A DNA stretch of 64,000 nucleotides from Bog-473 sp963788585 (GCA_963788585.1 CAWBHA010000003.1:1054001-1118000); one strand, 5' to 3'. Shown: positions 42,191 to 50,504, counted from the stretch's first letter. Notes: a model not told the origin generated them from the letters alone. Made by a program: numbers and translations.

Positions 42191-43303
42191 GTGCCGGCCA
42201 TGCGTCCATTCGGCAGCGTGCGCCAGCGGGGCCGTCTGTACGAGGCGAGCTACTGGCACAACGGCCGGCGCCACGTCGCACCGATGACCTTCGCCACCAA
42301 GGCCGATGCCCGGGCGTTCCTCTCCGCTGTCGAGGCCGACATCCGTCGGGGCGGCTGGATCGACCCCTCCGCCGGTCGCCTGCTGGTCTGGGAGCTGGCC
42401 GACGAGTGGCTGCAGTCCAATCCGACCAAGCGTGAGTCGACGACGGCCCGCGAGGAGCTGACGCTGCGGCTCCACGTCCTGCCGACGCTGGGCGATCACC
42501 GCCTGGAGCGAGTCGGGCCGCCCGACATCCAGCGCCTCGTCAACGCATGGGGGACCGAGCACGCTCCTCGCACCGTCAAGCGCAACTACGAGGTGGTGCG
42601 GGCCATGTTCGGCTACGCCGTGCGCAATGACTGGTTGGCCCGGAATCCCTGCCGCAACGTCCACCTGCCACCCGTCGAGAGCACCCGCCGCTTCGATCTC
42701 ACCCCCGAGGACGTCGCCGGCATCGCCGCCCAGGTGGCCATCGAGTACCGGCCGATGGTCTGGCTCGGTGCCGTGCTCGGAATGCGCTGGTCCGAGGTTG
42801 CTGGCCTACGGGTGGGACGGATCGACCTTTCGACCGGGCGACTCTCCGTGGCCGAGGCGCTGGTGCGCGGGACCGGTGGGCGCAACGTGTTCGGCCCGCC
42901 CAAGTCGAAGGCAGGCCGACGGACCATGTTCATGCCGAGCGTCATCGTCGCCATGCTCGAGCAACACCTCGAGCGGGTCGAGCTCGCCGCAGCCGACGCC
43001 GATGCGCTCGTGTTCACCGACGACGAGGGTGGCTCGTTGCGCTACTCCAACTGGCGGCGCCGGGTCTGGGTGCCCGCCGTCACCGCAGCCGGCTGCGCGA
43101 ACGCCGGCTTCCACGACCTGCGTCGCCTCAATGCCACGACGCTCGTGGTCGAGGGGATCGACGTGAAGACGGCACAAACCCGACTGGGACACGCCGACCC
43201 GAGAGTGACGCTGGCGATCTACGCCGCTGCGCCGGCATCCGTGGACCGGGCCGCCGCCGACGTCCTCGGTGAGCGCTTCTTCGGCAGCAACGGCAACGGC
43301 TGA
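42191..43303 (+). CDS. int: Tyrosine site-specific integrase of the tRNA-Pro element
   Basis: A 370-residue recombinase. The N-terminal domain reads YEASYWHNGRRHVAPMTFAT (arm-site binding), the core-binding region ELADEWLQSNPTKRESTTAR, and the catalytic domain shows GAVLGMRWSEVAGLRV (Arg I), RRTMFMPS, HDLRRLNATTL (HxxR) and LGHADPRVTLAIYAAA (nucleophile Tyr). All catalytic residues are present and the frame is clean, so it is probably active. GTG 42191 has GGAGG about 11 bases upstream; ATG 42200 is the alternative. It lies 100 bases from the attachment site in tRNA-Pro. Confidence 0.94.
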   Translation: MPAMRPFGSVRQRGRLYEASYWHNGRRHVAPMTFATKADARAFLSAVEADIRRGGWIDPSAGRLLVWELADEWLQSNPTKRESTTAREELTLRLHVLPTLGDHRLERVGPPDIQRLVNAWGTEHAPRTVKRNYEVVRAMFGYAVRNDWLARNPCRNVHLPPVESTRRFDLTPEDVAGIAAQVAIEYRPMVWLGAVLGMRWSEVAGLRVGRIDLSTGRLSVAEALVRGTGGRNVFGPPKSKAGRRTMFMPSVIVAMLEQHLERVELAAADADALVFTDDEGGSLRYSNWRRRVWVPAVTAAGCANAGFHDLRRLNATTLVVEGIDVKTAQTRLGHADPRVTLAIYAAAPASVDRAAADVLGERFFGSNGNG

Positions 43304-43322
43304 AATTTCCCGGCCCGAAAAT

Positions 43323-43347
43323 GTTCCGCGCCATTTCCGCGCCAATT
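43323..43347. promoter_or_regulatory. Putative integrase arm-type site pair, right end
   Basis: This is identical to 35658-35682, with two direct CCGCGCCAWTT copies. It lies between the integrase stop and the tRNA-Pro attachment core. Confidence 0.6.
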
Positions 43348-43404
43348 GTTCGGAGCGTTTCGAAGACCTCACCGCCGCCTACAACCTGAACAGGGATTTT
43401 CGAG

Positions 43405-43479
43405 TCGGGCTGCCCGGATTTGAACCGGGGACCTCTGCGTCCCGAACGCAGCGCGCTAACCAAGCTGCGCCACAGCCCG
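43405..43479 (-). tRNA. tRNA-Pro (anticodon CGG)
   Basis: On the minus strand the gene begins CGGGCTG, with D-arm GGCGCAGCTTGGTTAGCGC, anticodon stem-loop CTGCGTTCGGGACGCAG (anticodon CGG), T-arm CCCGGTTCAAATCCGGG and acceptor CAGCCCG plus discriminator A. The 3' half is duplicated at 35489, showing its use as an integration site while the gene stays complete. Confidence 0.96.
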
Positions 43480-43520
43480 TCCGCCCCCCGGGGGGAGCAG
43501 CGCGCCACACTACCGCGGCC

Positions 43521-44516
43521 TCAGCCGGCCGCTTCCCCGCTCCCGTTGGCCGACGGATCGTCCCCGTTCCCGCTCCCGTTGCCGTCGTGCGCCGACGGGT
43601 CGGCCGCACCGCGCGGGCCGGTGTCGACGCCGGGTCCGGCGAACGTGGCCACGACCTGTGCCACCCGGCGCTTGTCCATCTCGACGATGCGGAGGTCCCA
43701 CTCGCCGACGCGGACCTCTTCGCCCTCGGTCGGGATGTGGCCGAAGCGCTCGAACAGCAGCCCGCCCAGCGTGACGTACTCACCTTCCGGGATGTCGATG
43801 CCCAGGCGGTCGCGCACGTCGTCGACGTTGGTCTGCCCGTCGATCAGCCAGCGGGTGTTGTCGACCCGCACGATGTGGGCCTCGTCGTCCTCGTCGAATT
43901 CGTCGTGCAGGTCTCCGACCAATGGCTCCAGGAGGTCCTTGATCGTGAGCAACCCCGCGACCCCCCCGTACTCGTCGACGATGACGGCGACGGCCCGGCG
44001 GTGCTTGCGCATGTCGGCCAGCGCCTCGAGGACGCCGAGCGACTCGGGCAGGAGGTAGGGCTGGCGCACCTTGCGCGAGATCTCCAGTGGGCTCGGGTCC
44101 GTCGCGTCGCGGTCCCGGACGTCCCCGCCATCGGTCCCGCCTCGGGGGCGACTCCGCGGGCCGCCGGTGCGGAAGATGTCGTTGACGAAGAGGATGCCGA
44201 CGAGGTCGTCGAGGTCGTCGTGCACGACCGGGAAGCAGCTGTGCCCCGAGGTGCGCACGGCCTGCGCGATGTCCTCGGCGTGGACCGGGATGGTGAGGTA
44301 GGTGACGTCGACCCGTGGCGTCATGACCTCGCGCACGTCCATGTCGCGCAGGTCGGCCAACGCCTCGGTGATGAAGCGCTCCTGTTCGGAGGCCTCCGCC
44401 TCGAGCGACTGGCCCGGACCTCCCGGTTCTTCTCCGTCGCCGGCACCCGAGGCGCGGCGCCAGCGCCGCGACCATCTCGCGGGCTCCGCTGCGGGGGACT
44501 CCTTGCGGCGCGCCAC
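43521..44516 (-). CDS. CBS-pair / CorC-HlyC domain protein
   Basis: About 331 residues. After a basic linker, ERFITEALADLRDMDVREVM and TPRVDVTYLTIPVHAEDIAQ open the first CBS motif of CorC/HlyC proteins; VVHDDLDDLVGILFVNDIF and VAVIVDEYGGVAGLLTIKDL are the CBS pair ends, which bind adenine nucleotides; the CorC_HlyC domain follows (WLIDGQTNVDDVRDRLGIDI, VTLGGLLFERFGHIPTEGEE). The DUF21/CNNM membrane domain is absent, as in CorC. A role in magnesium or cobalt efflux is the family expectation. GTG 44516 follows the response-regulator stop by 13 bases. Confidence 0.87.
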   Translation of the reverse strand: MARRKESPAAEPARWSRRWRRASGAGDGEEPGGPGQSLEAEASEQERFITEALADLRDMDVREVMTPRVDVTYLTIPVHAEDIAQAVRTSGHSCFPVVHDDLDDLVGILFVNDIFRTGGPRSRPRGGTDGGDVRDRDATDPSPLEISRKVRQPYLLPESLGVLEALADMRKHRRAVAVIVDEYGGVAGLLTIKDLLEPLVGDLHDEFDEDDEAHIVRVDNTRWLIDGQTNVDDVRDRLGIDIPEGEYVTLGGLLFERFGHIPTEGEEVRVGEWDLRIVEMDKRRVAQVVATFAGPGVDTGPRGAADPSAHDGNGSGNGDDPSANGSGEAAG

Positions 44517-44529
44517 GGAGGGGCGGGGC

Positions 44530-44985
44530 TCAGGCTGTGGGCTCGGGTCCCGCCTGGAGCTGGGGATCGGCGCCCACCAGCACCGGCACGGGCGTGAACG
44601 AGTCGTCGGCGAAGGTGCCGTCGTCGAGGAGGGCGGCCACGGCACGGCGCAGTCGTAGCGGGTCGATCGGCTTGACCAGCCACCCCTCGGCGCCCGAGCG
44701 GCGGGCCAGGAAGACGTCGGGCCGGCGGTCGAGCAGCATCAGCACGGGGATGTGCTCGATCGCGTCGTAGGACTCCTGGAGACGCAGCTCGAGCGTGACC
44801 GCCATGCCGCCCATGTTGCCCATCTGCATGTCGACGATCACGAGGTCGGGCGATTCCTCGGCGACGAACGCCACGACCTGTGGCCCCGACATCACGGCGC
44901 GCACCTCGATGTCGGGCCCGCTGATCACGGCCTCGACCTCCTTGCGGAGCGTCGGCGCGTCGCTGGCGACCAAGATGGTCTGCAC
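44530..44985 (-). CDS. Single-domain response regulator (receiver only)
   Basis: A 151-residue receiver: TILVASDAPTLRKEVEAVIS, PDLVIVDMQMGNMGGMAVTL with the phospho-acceptor Asp, IPVLMLLDRRPDVFLARRSG and AEGWLVKPIDPLRLRRAV with the conserved Lys-Pro. The usual acidic pair after strand 1 is reduced (ASDAPT). A short Pro-rich tail replaces an output domain. No kinase is adjacent. The GTG start at 44985 has TAGTGT seven bases upstream, a leaderless arrangement. Same strand as the CBS gene, likely one transcript. Confidence 0.9.
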   Translation of the reverse strand: MQTILVASDAPTLRKEVEAVISGPDIEVRAVMSGPQVVAFVAEESPDLVIVDMQMGNMGGMAVTLELRLQESYDAIEHIPVLMLLDRRPDVFLARRSGAEGWLVKPIDPLRLRRAVAALLDDGTFADDSFTPVPVLVGADPQLQAGPEPTA

Positions 44986-45042
44986 CGACCGGACACTATC
45001 TGAACGACCTGCCGCCCCGGTAGCCCGTGCCCGCCGGCGCGG

Positions 45043-46162
45043 TCAGGCGAAGAGGTGGTCTGCGGCTCGCTGCAGCCCGGCCAGCTCGTGCACGTCCTGC
45101 CCGAACAGCGGGATTCGCCCGACCGGCGCGGGCGACACCTGGGCCGCCAGCCCCGAGAAGGAGGCCTCCTCCCGGGCCGCCACGGCGTTCAGCTCCGCCA
45201 GGTTCTCCTCGAGCCGCTCGAGAGCGGGCGCGGTCGCGGACGACGCGGCCGCCGGCTCGGGAGCCCCGTCCCCGAACGACGGCGCGATCCGGTTGACCAC
45301 GAGTGCGGCCACCGCGACGTCGCGCTCGCCGAGCTTCTCGGCGAAGAACGAGGCCTCGGTGACGGCGTCGGGACGCGCCGACGTCACCAGCACGTAGGCG
45401 GTGGCGGGATCGGCCAGGAGATCGTGGACGGCGCTGGCCCGGCTGCGGAAGCCGTCCTCCATCCCTTCGAAGGCCTGGAAGAAGGACACGGCGTCCTGCA
45501 CGATCTCGGCGCCCGCCACCCGGGCGATCGTCCGCAGCAGCGCCGTCGTGGCCACGCTGATCGCCCTGAGCCCGACGCGGGTCGGCACCATGAGGGCACG
45601 GAAGAGCCGGTTTTCGAGGAACCGGGTCAGGCGCCGCGGCGCGTCGAGGAGGTCGAGCGCGTTGCGCGTCGGCGGCGTGTCCACCACGACCACGTCGAAC
45701 TCGCCGGAGTGCACGAGCTCGTAGAGCTTCTCCATGGCCATGTACTCCTGCGTGCCCGACAGCGCCCCGGCGAGATTCTGGTAGAGGCGGTTCGCCAGGA
45801 TCGACTCCGCCTGTTCCGGCGTGCGGGCGTAGCGCTGCACCAGGTCGTCGAAGGTGCCCTTGGCGTCGAGCATCAGCGCGTAGCAGGTGGCCGGGCCAGT
45901 CGCCCTCCACTTCGGAGGGCGTGTTGGGAAGTGACTCCACGCCCAGCGCGTCGGCCAGCCGCCGCGCCGGGTCGACGGTGACGACGCAGGCGCGCCGTCC
46001 CGCCCGCGCCGCCGCCAGGGCGAACGTGGCCGACACGGTCGTCTTGCCGACCCCTCCCGAGCCGCAGCACACCACGACGCCCCGCTCGGCGACGAGGTCG
46101 CGCAGGGTGCCCGCCCGTGCGGGTGCACCCGAGCCGGCGCCGTTCGCCCCCGGCGTACTCAT
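45043..46162 (-). CDS. ArsA/GET3-type ATPase, one frameshift
   Basis: The N-terminus (ATG 46162) reads LVAERGVVVCCGSGGVGKTT, the P-loop, and VVTVDPARRLADALGVESLP (switch I Asp). Near base 45895 the sense moves one frame to CYALMLDAKGTFDDLVQRYA, FDVVVVDTPPTRNALDLLDA (switch II), FLENRLFRALMVPTR and AALVVNRIAPSFG, ending at 45043. A single indel restores about 370 residues. Its ATG overlaps the stop of the upstream ATPase as ATGA. Actinobacteria carry such paired ATPases of unknown function, often beside whiB, as here; anion export is not implied. Confidence 0.85.
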
Positions 46163-47142
46163 GGCGCGCCCTCGGCCACCAGCCCGCTGACCGCCCCCGC
46201 CAGCGCGTCGGCCAGCGCGTCGGTCTCCGCCGGTCCCATGGACGCCGCATCGATCGCCGGCACCACCAGGTGGGGCAGCGGGAGCTCGCGGCGCAGCCGC
46301 TCGACCTGCTCGGCCGAGACGGCGTGGCGGGCCAGGCGGAAGCGGCGCGCCTCCTCCAGCGCCGCCAGGTGCCCCGGCGCCAGCTGGACGCCGGCCGCGT
46401 TCGCCACCTCGGCGGACGGGCGGTCCAGCCCGACCGGGTCGGGGTCGCAGGCGTTCACGATGACCGGCCCCAGCTGGACGCCCGCCTTGTCCTCGAGGGT
46501 GTAGGCCGACTCGATCGTCTCGGACACCGGCAGCTCCTCGGGCAGGGTGACGAGGAGGACCCGGCACCGGGCCGGGTCGTTGAGCAGGTCGACGACGTCC
46601 TGGGCCTGGGTGCGCAGCGGCCCGCCCCGGGCCGCCCCCAGCAGGCCGCTGGCCGACGTGAGGAAGGTGATGGCGTGCCCGGTCGCCGGCGCGTCGACGA
46701 CGATCAGGTCGGCCATGCCCTCGCGCTCGAGTTGTTTGACCTTCCCGAGGACCAGCACGTCGCGGATACCGGGAATGGCGGTGGCGACCACGTCCAGCAC
46801 GCCCGAGCGGGTCAGGCGCTTGGACACCCGCCCGAGGCCGTGGTCCTCGAGGTACTCGATCAGGGCGTCGTCGGGCGTGAGCCGCCGGGCCCGCACCGAC
46901 CCGGCTGTTCCGGCCGCCGCGTGGCCCGGCGGCAAGAGGACGACCTCCTCGTAACCGAGGTCCTCGCGTCGCCCGAAGGCGGCAGCGATCCCCGACTTCC
47001 CCTCGAGCTCGACCAGCAGGACCGACATCCCGACCCGGGCGGCCATCTTGGACAGCGCCGCGCTCATCGTCGTCTTGCCCACGCCACCCTTCCCGGCGAC
47101 GACGAGGACGTGGCTCTGTGCGCAGAAGGTCTCCACGTCCAT
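46159..47142 (-). CDS. ArsA/GET3-type ATPase
   Basis: A 327-residue P-loop ATPase: SHVLVVAGKGGVGKTTMSAA (deviant Walker A with the signature Lys), VLLVELEGKSGIAAAFGRRE, MADLIVVDAPATGHAITFLT (switch II, DAPATGH as in ArsA/Get3), VLLVTLPEELPVSETIESAY. It pairs with the next gene by a four-base overlap, so the two products probably form a heterodimer. TACGCT lies nine bases before the ATG (47157-47152). Divergent from the WhiB gene across 140 bases. Its cargo is unknown. Confidence 0.88.
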   Translation of the reverse strand: MDVETFCAQSHVLVVAGKGGVGKTTMSAALSKMAARVGMSVLLVELEGKSGIAAAFGRREDLGYEEVVLLPPGHAAAGTAGSVRARRLTPDDALIEYLEDHGLGRVSKRLTRSGVLDVVATAIPGIRDVLVLGKVKQLEREGMADLIVVDAPATGHAITFLTSASGLLGAARGGPLRTQAQDVVDLLNDPARCRVLLVTLPEELPVSETIESAYTLEDKAGVQLGPVIVNACDPDPVGLDRPSAEVANAAGVQLAPGHLAALEEARRFRLARHAVSAEQVERLRRELPLPHLVVPAIDAASMGPAETDALADALAGAVSGLVAEGAP

Positions 47143-47212
47143 GCTGGGCCGAGCGTAGTTGCAGCACTCCGAAGTCAGATCGACCGCAAGCCAAAAACCC
47201 TGGTCACGACCC

Positions 47213-47241
47213 TTGAAAGGCGATACCCCCAGCGATAGCTT
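47213..47241 (+). promoter_or_regulatory. Promoter of the whiB-like gene
   Basis: TTGAAA (47213-47218), a 17-bp spacer and TAGCTT (47236-47241) make a good sigma-A-type promoter about 43 bases before ATG 47284. Confidence 0.6.
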
Positions 47242-47283
47242 GGCTCCGTGAGGGGTTGAGTGAAAGGCCCGTCGGGGGGTTTG

Positions 47284-47541
47284 ATGCGCCAGGGAACAGA
47301 GACATGGCAGTTGAAGGCAGCGTGTCGGGGGCCGCAGGCTGCGGTGTTCTTCCCCCCGTCCCACGCGGAGCGCAAGGAAGAGAAGGCCGCCCGCGAGATA
47401 CGGGCCAAGGCGATCTGCGACGAGTGCCGCGTCTGCTGTGAGTGCCTTGACTACGCCATTCGGATCCGCGAGCCGCACGGCATCTGGGGCGGCATGAACG
47501 AGGTCGAGCGCAAGTTGCTCCTCGACCGTCGCGCCAGCTAG
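47284..47541 (+). CDS. WhiB family iron-sulfur transcriptional regulator
   Basis: An 85-residue actinobacterial regulator: WQLKAACRGPQAAVFFPPSH with the first Cys, KAICDECRVCCECLDYAIR with the CxxCxxxxxC triad, HGIWGGMNEVERK (the GxWGG turn) and a basic DNA-contact end LLLDRRAS. Four Cys bind a [4Fe-4S] cluster that contacts sigma factor region 4. Two extra adjacent Cys lie within the triad (RVCCEC). ATG 47284 follows a G-rich site; GTG 47260 is an alternative start. Confidence 0.94.
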   Translation: MRQGTETWQLKAACRGPQAAVFFPPSHAERKEEKAAREIRAKAICDECRVCCECLDYAIRIREPHGIWGGMNEVERKLLLDRRAS

Positions 47542-47581
47542 CGATCCCCGCGTCGGCCCCGAACGGACACCGGCGCCTGTC

Positions 47582-48484
47582 TTAGCGGGCGGGCGCGATC
47601 TTCATGAGGTCGTCCGCAGCCTCCACGCCCTTGCTGGCGCAGACGGCGTCGGGCCGCTGGCCGTCCACCGAGCAGATCGCGGCCGTGATCTCGTTGGCGG
47701 CCGCCAGCGTGGCCTGGGTCAACGGCGCGCTCGGGGTCGAGAGGTCGCCCGCGATCTGGTTCTGTGCGAGCCCGGCCAGGACGGACGGCGAGAAGGCGGC
47801 GCCGTTGAGGACGTAGCGGTTCGCCACGTCGAGCAAGGCGAAGGTCTTCGGACTCGTCGCGTAGCTGGCGATCGCCGCGGACTGCTGTGCATCGGGGGTC
47901 TGGAGGGCGAGATACCGCGCCCCCGTCGGGTTCAACGAGCTGTAGCGCTCGACGGTCTGCAGGGCGACGTCGTCGCTGTGGTACGACGCGTTCCAGAAGG
48001 TGAACGTCGACAGGTTGGCGAACGCCGTCGTCGAGCTCGACTGCATCAGGCCGAGTTGGCCGAAGGTGCCGAAGCGGGAGAGGGCGAGGACGAGCGGCCA
48101 GCGCTCGACGGCGGCGTAGGGCGCGAACTCAGCGCCGTAGAAGAAGACCACCGGCTTGGGCGCCCCGCTGTCGTCCGTCGTCTGCCACAGCGGTGCCCGG
48201 CCGTTGCCGACGGCAGCGGGCGGCGTCACCGGGTTGGCCGGTGAGTCCACGCCGACCGCGTCGTAGGCCGACGCGGGCAACGAGGCCAGGGTCGAGACGA
48301 GCGACGACGGCGCCGCGTTGAACGTCTCGACGGTCGACGTGCTGCTCGGGCCGGCGTTGTCGCGCACGATGACGAGCGCGCCCAGCAGCACGATGGCCAC
48401 GATGATGAGGCCGAGCGCGAGATAACGCCGCGGGATTTGGCGCGCGTGTGGCGCCGACACGGGTTCGGGCGCGGACGTGCTCAT
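47582..48484 (-). CDS. Membrane-anchored DUF929-like protein lacking the CxxC motif
   Basis: A 300-residue protein with one membrane helix at about 24-44 (YLALGLIIVAIVLLGALVIV) and an extracytoplasmic domain. The core KPVVFFYGAEFAPYAAVERW, PLVLALSRFGTFGQLGLMQS matches the DUF929 thioredoxin-like family, in which this place normally reads GAEYCPYCAAERW. Both Cys are Ala here (GCG CCC TAC GCC). The fold should persist but disulfide chemistry at this site cannot. Other Cys are only CSVDGQRPDAVC near the end. ATG 48484 is preferred; TTG 48505 is possible. Confidence 0.8.
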   Translation of the reverse strand: MSTSAPEPVSAPHARQIPRRYLALGLIIVAIVLLGALVIVRDNAGPSSTSTVETFNAAPSSLVSTLASLPASAYDAVGVDSPANPVTPPAAVGNGRAPLWQTTDDSGAPKPVVFFYGAEFAPYAAVERWPLVLALSRFGTFGQLGLMQSSSTTAFANLSTFTFWNASYHSDDVALQTVERYSSLNPTGARYLALQTPDAQQSAAIASYATSPKTFALLDVANRYVLNGAAFSPSVLAGLAQNQIAGDLSTPSAPLTQATLAAANEITAAICSVDGQRPDAVCASKGVEAADDLMKIAPAR

Positions 48485-48545
48485 GAGTTGGGTCAGGTTA
48501 GCCAAGGGGTGCCCCCGTTCCGGGGGCGCCGCCCCTTCCTGCCGG

Positions 48546-48551
48546 TACCCT
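48546..48551 (+). promoter_or_regulatory. -10 box of a leaderless NUDIX promoter
   Basis: TACCCT ends seven bases before GTG 48559. There is no Shine-Dalgarno. Confidence 0.45.
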
Positions 48552-48558
48552 CATTGGC

Positions 48559-49539
48559 GTGCCTCCATCGGCTGCCCCACCGCCCACGCCACCCGACGCG
48601 GGTGGCGTGGAGATCCGGCCGGCGGCCACGGTCATGCTCGTGCGCGACGCGGCCGGCCCCGCGGCCTCGGGCGGCAGCGCGCTCGAGGTGCTCATGGTGC
48701 GGCGCAACCTGCGCTCGGACTTCGTGGGCGGCGCCTACGTGTTCCCGGGCGGGGCGGTGGATCCGCTCGACGGCGGGACGGAGGCCGAGGCGTGCTGCAG
48801 CGGGCGGAGCGACGCCGAGGCCAGCGCGCTGCTCGGCTTCCCCTCCGGCGGGTTGGCCTACTGGGTGGCCGTCGTGCGCGAGACGTTCGAGGAGGCGGGC
48901 CTCTTGCTCGCCCGCCGGCCCCACGGGCCCGCGTTGCTCGGTGGCGAGCCCGGCGAGGAGGCCCGCTTCGCCGCGGCGCGCGCCGCCGTCAACGCAGGCG
49001 CGCGGCGCTTCCTCGACCTGTGCCGGGACGAGGGTCTCCTCTTGAACGTGGGCGACGTCCACTACTTCGCCCACTGGGTCACCCCCCGCGGCGCGCCGCG
49101 CCGATACGACACCCGCTTCTTCGTGGCGCCGGCGCCTCCCGGACAGATCGCCGCGCACGACGCCGGCGAGACCATCGCCGAGGTGTGGATCTCGCCGCAC
49201 GACGCCCTGGCCCGCCACCGCGCCGGCGAGATCGAGATCATCTTCCCGACCATCCGCAACCTCCAGGCGATCGGCCGCTTCGCCACGAGCGCCGAGTTGC
49301 TGGAGGCAGCGGAGCGGGCGTCGAGCGCCGTGCCGGCGATCGAGCCGCGCGTGGTCCCCGACGGCAACGGCATGCGCATCGTCCTGCCGGGCGACCCGGC
49401 CTACGAGCAGGCGCCGGTGGCCGACCCGGGCGGGGGCGAGTCGCTGGGCGACTTCAACGAGGCGGTGCGGGCCGTCTCCATGCAGGCCAACGTCGAGGGC
49501 CCCGATGCCGCCCCCGGGCCGCGACCGGTGTCGCCGTGA
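48559..49539 (+). CDS. NUDIX hydrolase, long form (NUDT19/CoA-diphosphatase-like)
   Basis: A 326-residue protein: PAATVMLVRD, LEVLMVRRNLRSDFVGGAYV, FPGGAVDPLDGG, then an insertion and YWVAVVRETFEEAGLLLAR, the split NUDIX box (FPGG...RETFEEAG). VTPRGAPRRYDTRFFVAPAP and IAEVWISPHDALARHRAGEI complete the domain, as in NUDT19-type acyl-CoA or RNA-cap-like diphosphatases. The last 90 residues are low complexity. Followed within 10 bases by an MBL-fold gene, probably one operon. Confidence 0.88.
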   Translation: MPPSAAPPPTPPDAGGVEIRPAATVMLVRDAAGPAASGGSALEVLMVRRNLRSDFVGGAYVFPGGAVDPLDGGTEAEACCSGRSDAEASALLGFPSGGLAYWVAVVRETFEEAGLLLARRPHGPALLGGEPGEEARFAAARAAVNAGARRFLDLCRDEGLLLNVGDVHYFAHWVTPRGAPRRYDTRFFVAPAPPGQIAAHDAGETIAEVWISPHDALARHRAGEIEIIFPTIRNLQAIGRFATSAELLEAAERASSAVPAIEPRVVPDGNGMRIVLPGDPAYEQAPVADPGGGESLGDFNEAVRAVSMQANVEGPDAAPGPRPVSP

Positions 49540-49546
49540 CCCGGTT

Positions 49547-50476
49547 GTGACCACCCGGTCGACGGGCCGTGCGGGTGCCGGGATCCCCGCCGTGCCGGAC
49601 TTCGGCATCGGCCCCGCGCCCGAGCCCGGCCGGGTCGACGAGGTGGGGCCGGGCATCCTGCGGCTCACCGCCCCCAATCCCGGGCTGATGACGGGCCCGG
49701 GCACCAACACCTATCTGGTCGGGCACACCGACGTCGTGGTCGTGGACCCCGGTCCGGCCGACGAGTCGCACACCGCGGCCATCGTGGCCGCGGTGCGCCC
49801 GTTCGGGACCGTCGACACCATCGTGGTCACCCACACCCACGTCGACCACGCGCCCGGTGCCGCCGCGCTGGCGCAGGCCACCGGTGCCCGCGTCGTCGGC
49901 TACCGCCAGGCCGAGGACTTCGCCCCGGACGAGTGCGCGGGTGAGGGGTGGTCGCTGCGGTGTCCGGCTCCGGGGGGCGGCACCCTCACGCTGCGTGCGT
50001 TGCACACGCCGGGCCACGCCTCGGACCACCTCTGCTGGCTGGTCCCGGAGCGTGCGTTGCTCTTCACCGGTGACCACGTGATGCACGGGTCGACCGTGGT
50101 GATCCGCCCGCCGGACGGCGACCTCCACCGGTACCTGGCGAGCCTGACCCGGCTGCGCGACGCCGACCCGCCCATTCGCACCCTGGCCCCGGGGCACGGG
50201 CGGTTGATGGACCACGTGCCCGAGATGGCCGACGCGCTCGTGGCCCATCGGCTCGGTCGGCACCAGCGGGTGGCCGAGGTGCTCCGCGTCCGCGGCGTGG
50301 CCACGGTGGACGAGCTGTTGCCCGACGTCTACGGCGACGTCACCGAACGCCAGCTGCCCGTCGCGCGGTTCTCTCTGTGGGCGCACCTGCGCGCGCTCCG
50401 CGGCGAGGGCGCGGCGACACGGCAGGATGCGCCGGTCGGAGAGGACACCATCGACAGCCGCTGGGCCGCCGCCTGA
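49547..50476 (+). CDS. MBL-fold metallo-hydrolase (LACTB2/glyoxalase II-like)
   Basis: About 309 residues. LTAPNPGLMTGPGTNTYLVG, VVVVDPGPADESH, VVTHTHVDHAPGAAAL (HxHxDH zinc site), LHTPGHASDHLCWLV (third His), LLFTGDHVMHGSTVV (bridging Asp) and LAPGHGRLMDHV (last His) are all present, followed by a winged-helix-like end (RHQRVAEVLRVRGVATVDEL). This matches the LACTB2-type family of RNA or thioester hydrolases. GTG 49547 is chosen; GTG 49592 is a shorter option. Confidence 0.9.
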   Translation: MTTRSTGRAGAGIPAVPDFGIGPAPEPGRVDEVGPGILRLTAPNPGLMTGPGTNTYLVGHTDVVVVDPGPADESHTAAIVAAVRPFGTVDTIVVTHTHVDHAPGAAALAQATGARVVGYRQAEDFAPDECAGEGWSLRCPAPGGGTLTLRALHTPGHASDHLCWLVPERALLFTGDHVMHGSTVVIRPPDGDLHRYLASLTRLRDADPPIRTLAPGHGRLMDHVPEMADALVAHRLGRHQRVAEVLRVRGVATVDELLPDVYGDVTERQLPVARFSLWAHLRALRGEGAATRQDAPVGEDTIDSRWAAA

Positions 50477-50504
50477 GGGGCCGGCCGGGCGCGCGGGCTC
50501 GATG

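Larger units (their letters stand above)
35489..43447. mobile_element. Integrated element in tRNA-Pro(CGG), AICE-like rep-xis-int module
   Basis: A 44-bp direct repeat marks both ends (35489-35532 and 43404-43447), the right one within intact tRNA-Pro. Inside are, left to right, an IS110 transposase, an aldehyde dehydrogenase, YoeB/YefM, a small orphan gene, a Rep-type replication initiator, an HTH excisionase and a tyrosine integrase next to the tRNA 3' end. Order rep-xis-int-att and tRNA-Pro targeting match pSAM2-type actinomycete integrative elements. No FtsK-like transfer gene is present, so it may be mobilizable only or defective. Confidence 0.88.

Noticed and set aside
43269..44597. 442-codon plus-strand open frame opposite the CBS and tRNA-Pro region
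   Set aside because: It runs through a tRNA gene and mirrors the CBS protein; no domain similarity.
44996..47194. 732-codon minus-strand open frame across both ATPases
   Set aside because: Mostly an out-of-frame shadow; only the first part of the smaller ATPase lies in this frame.
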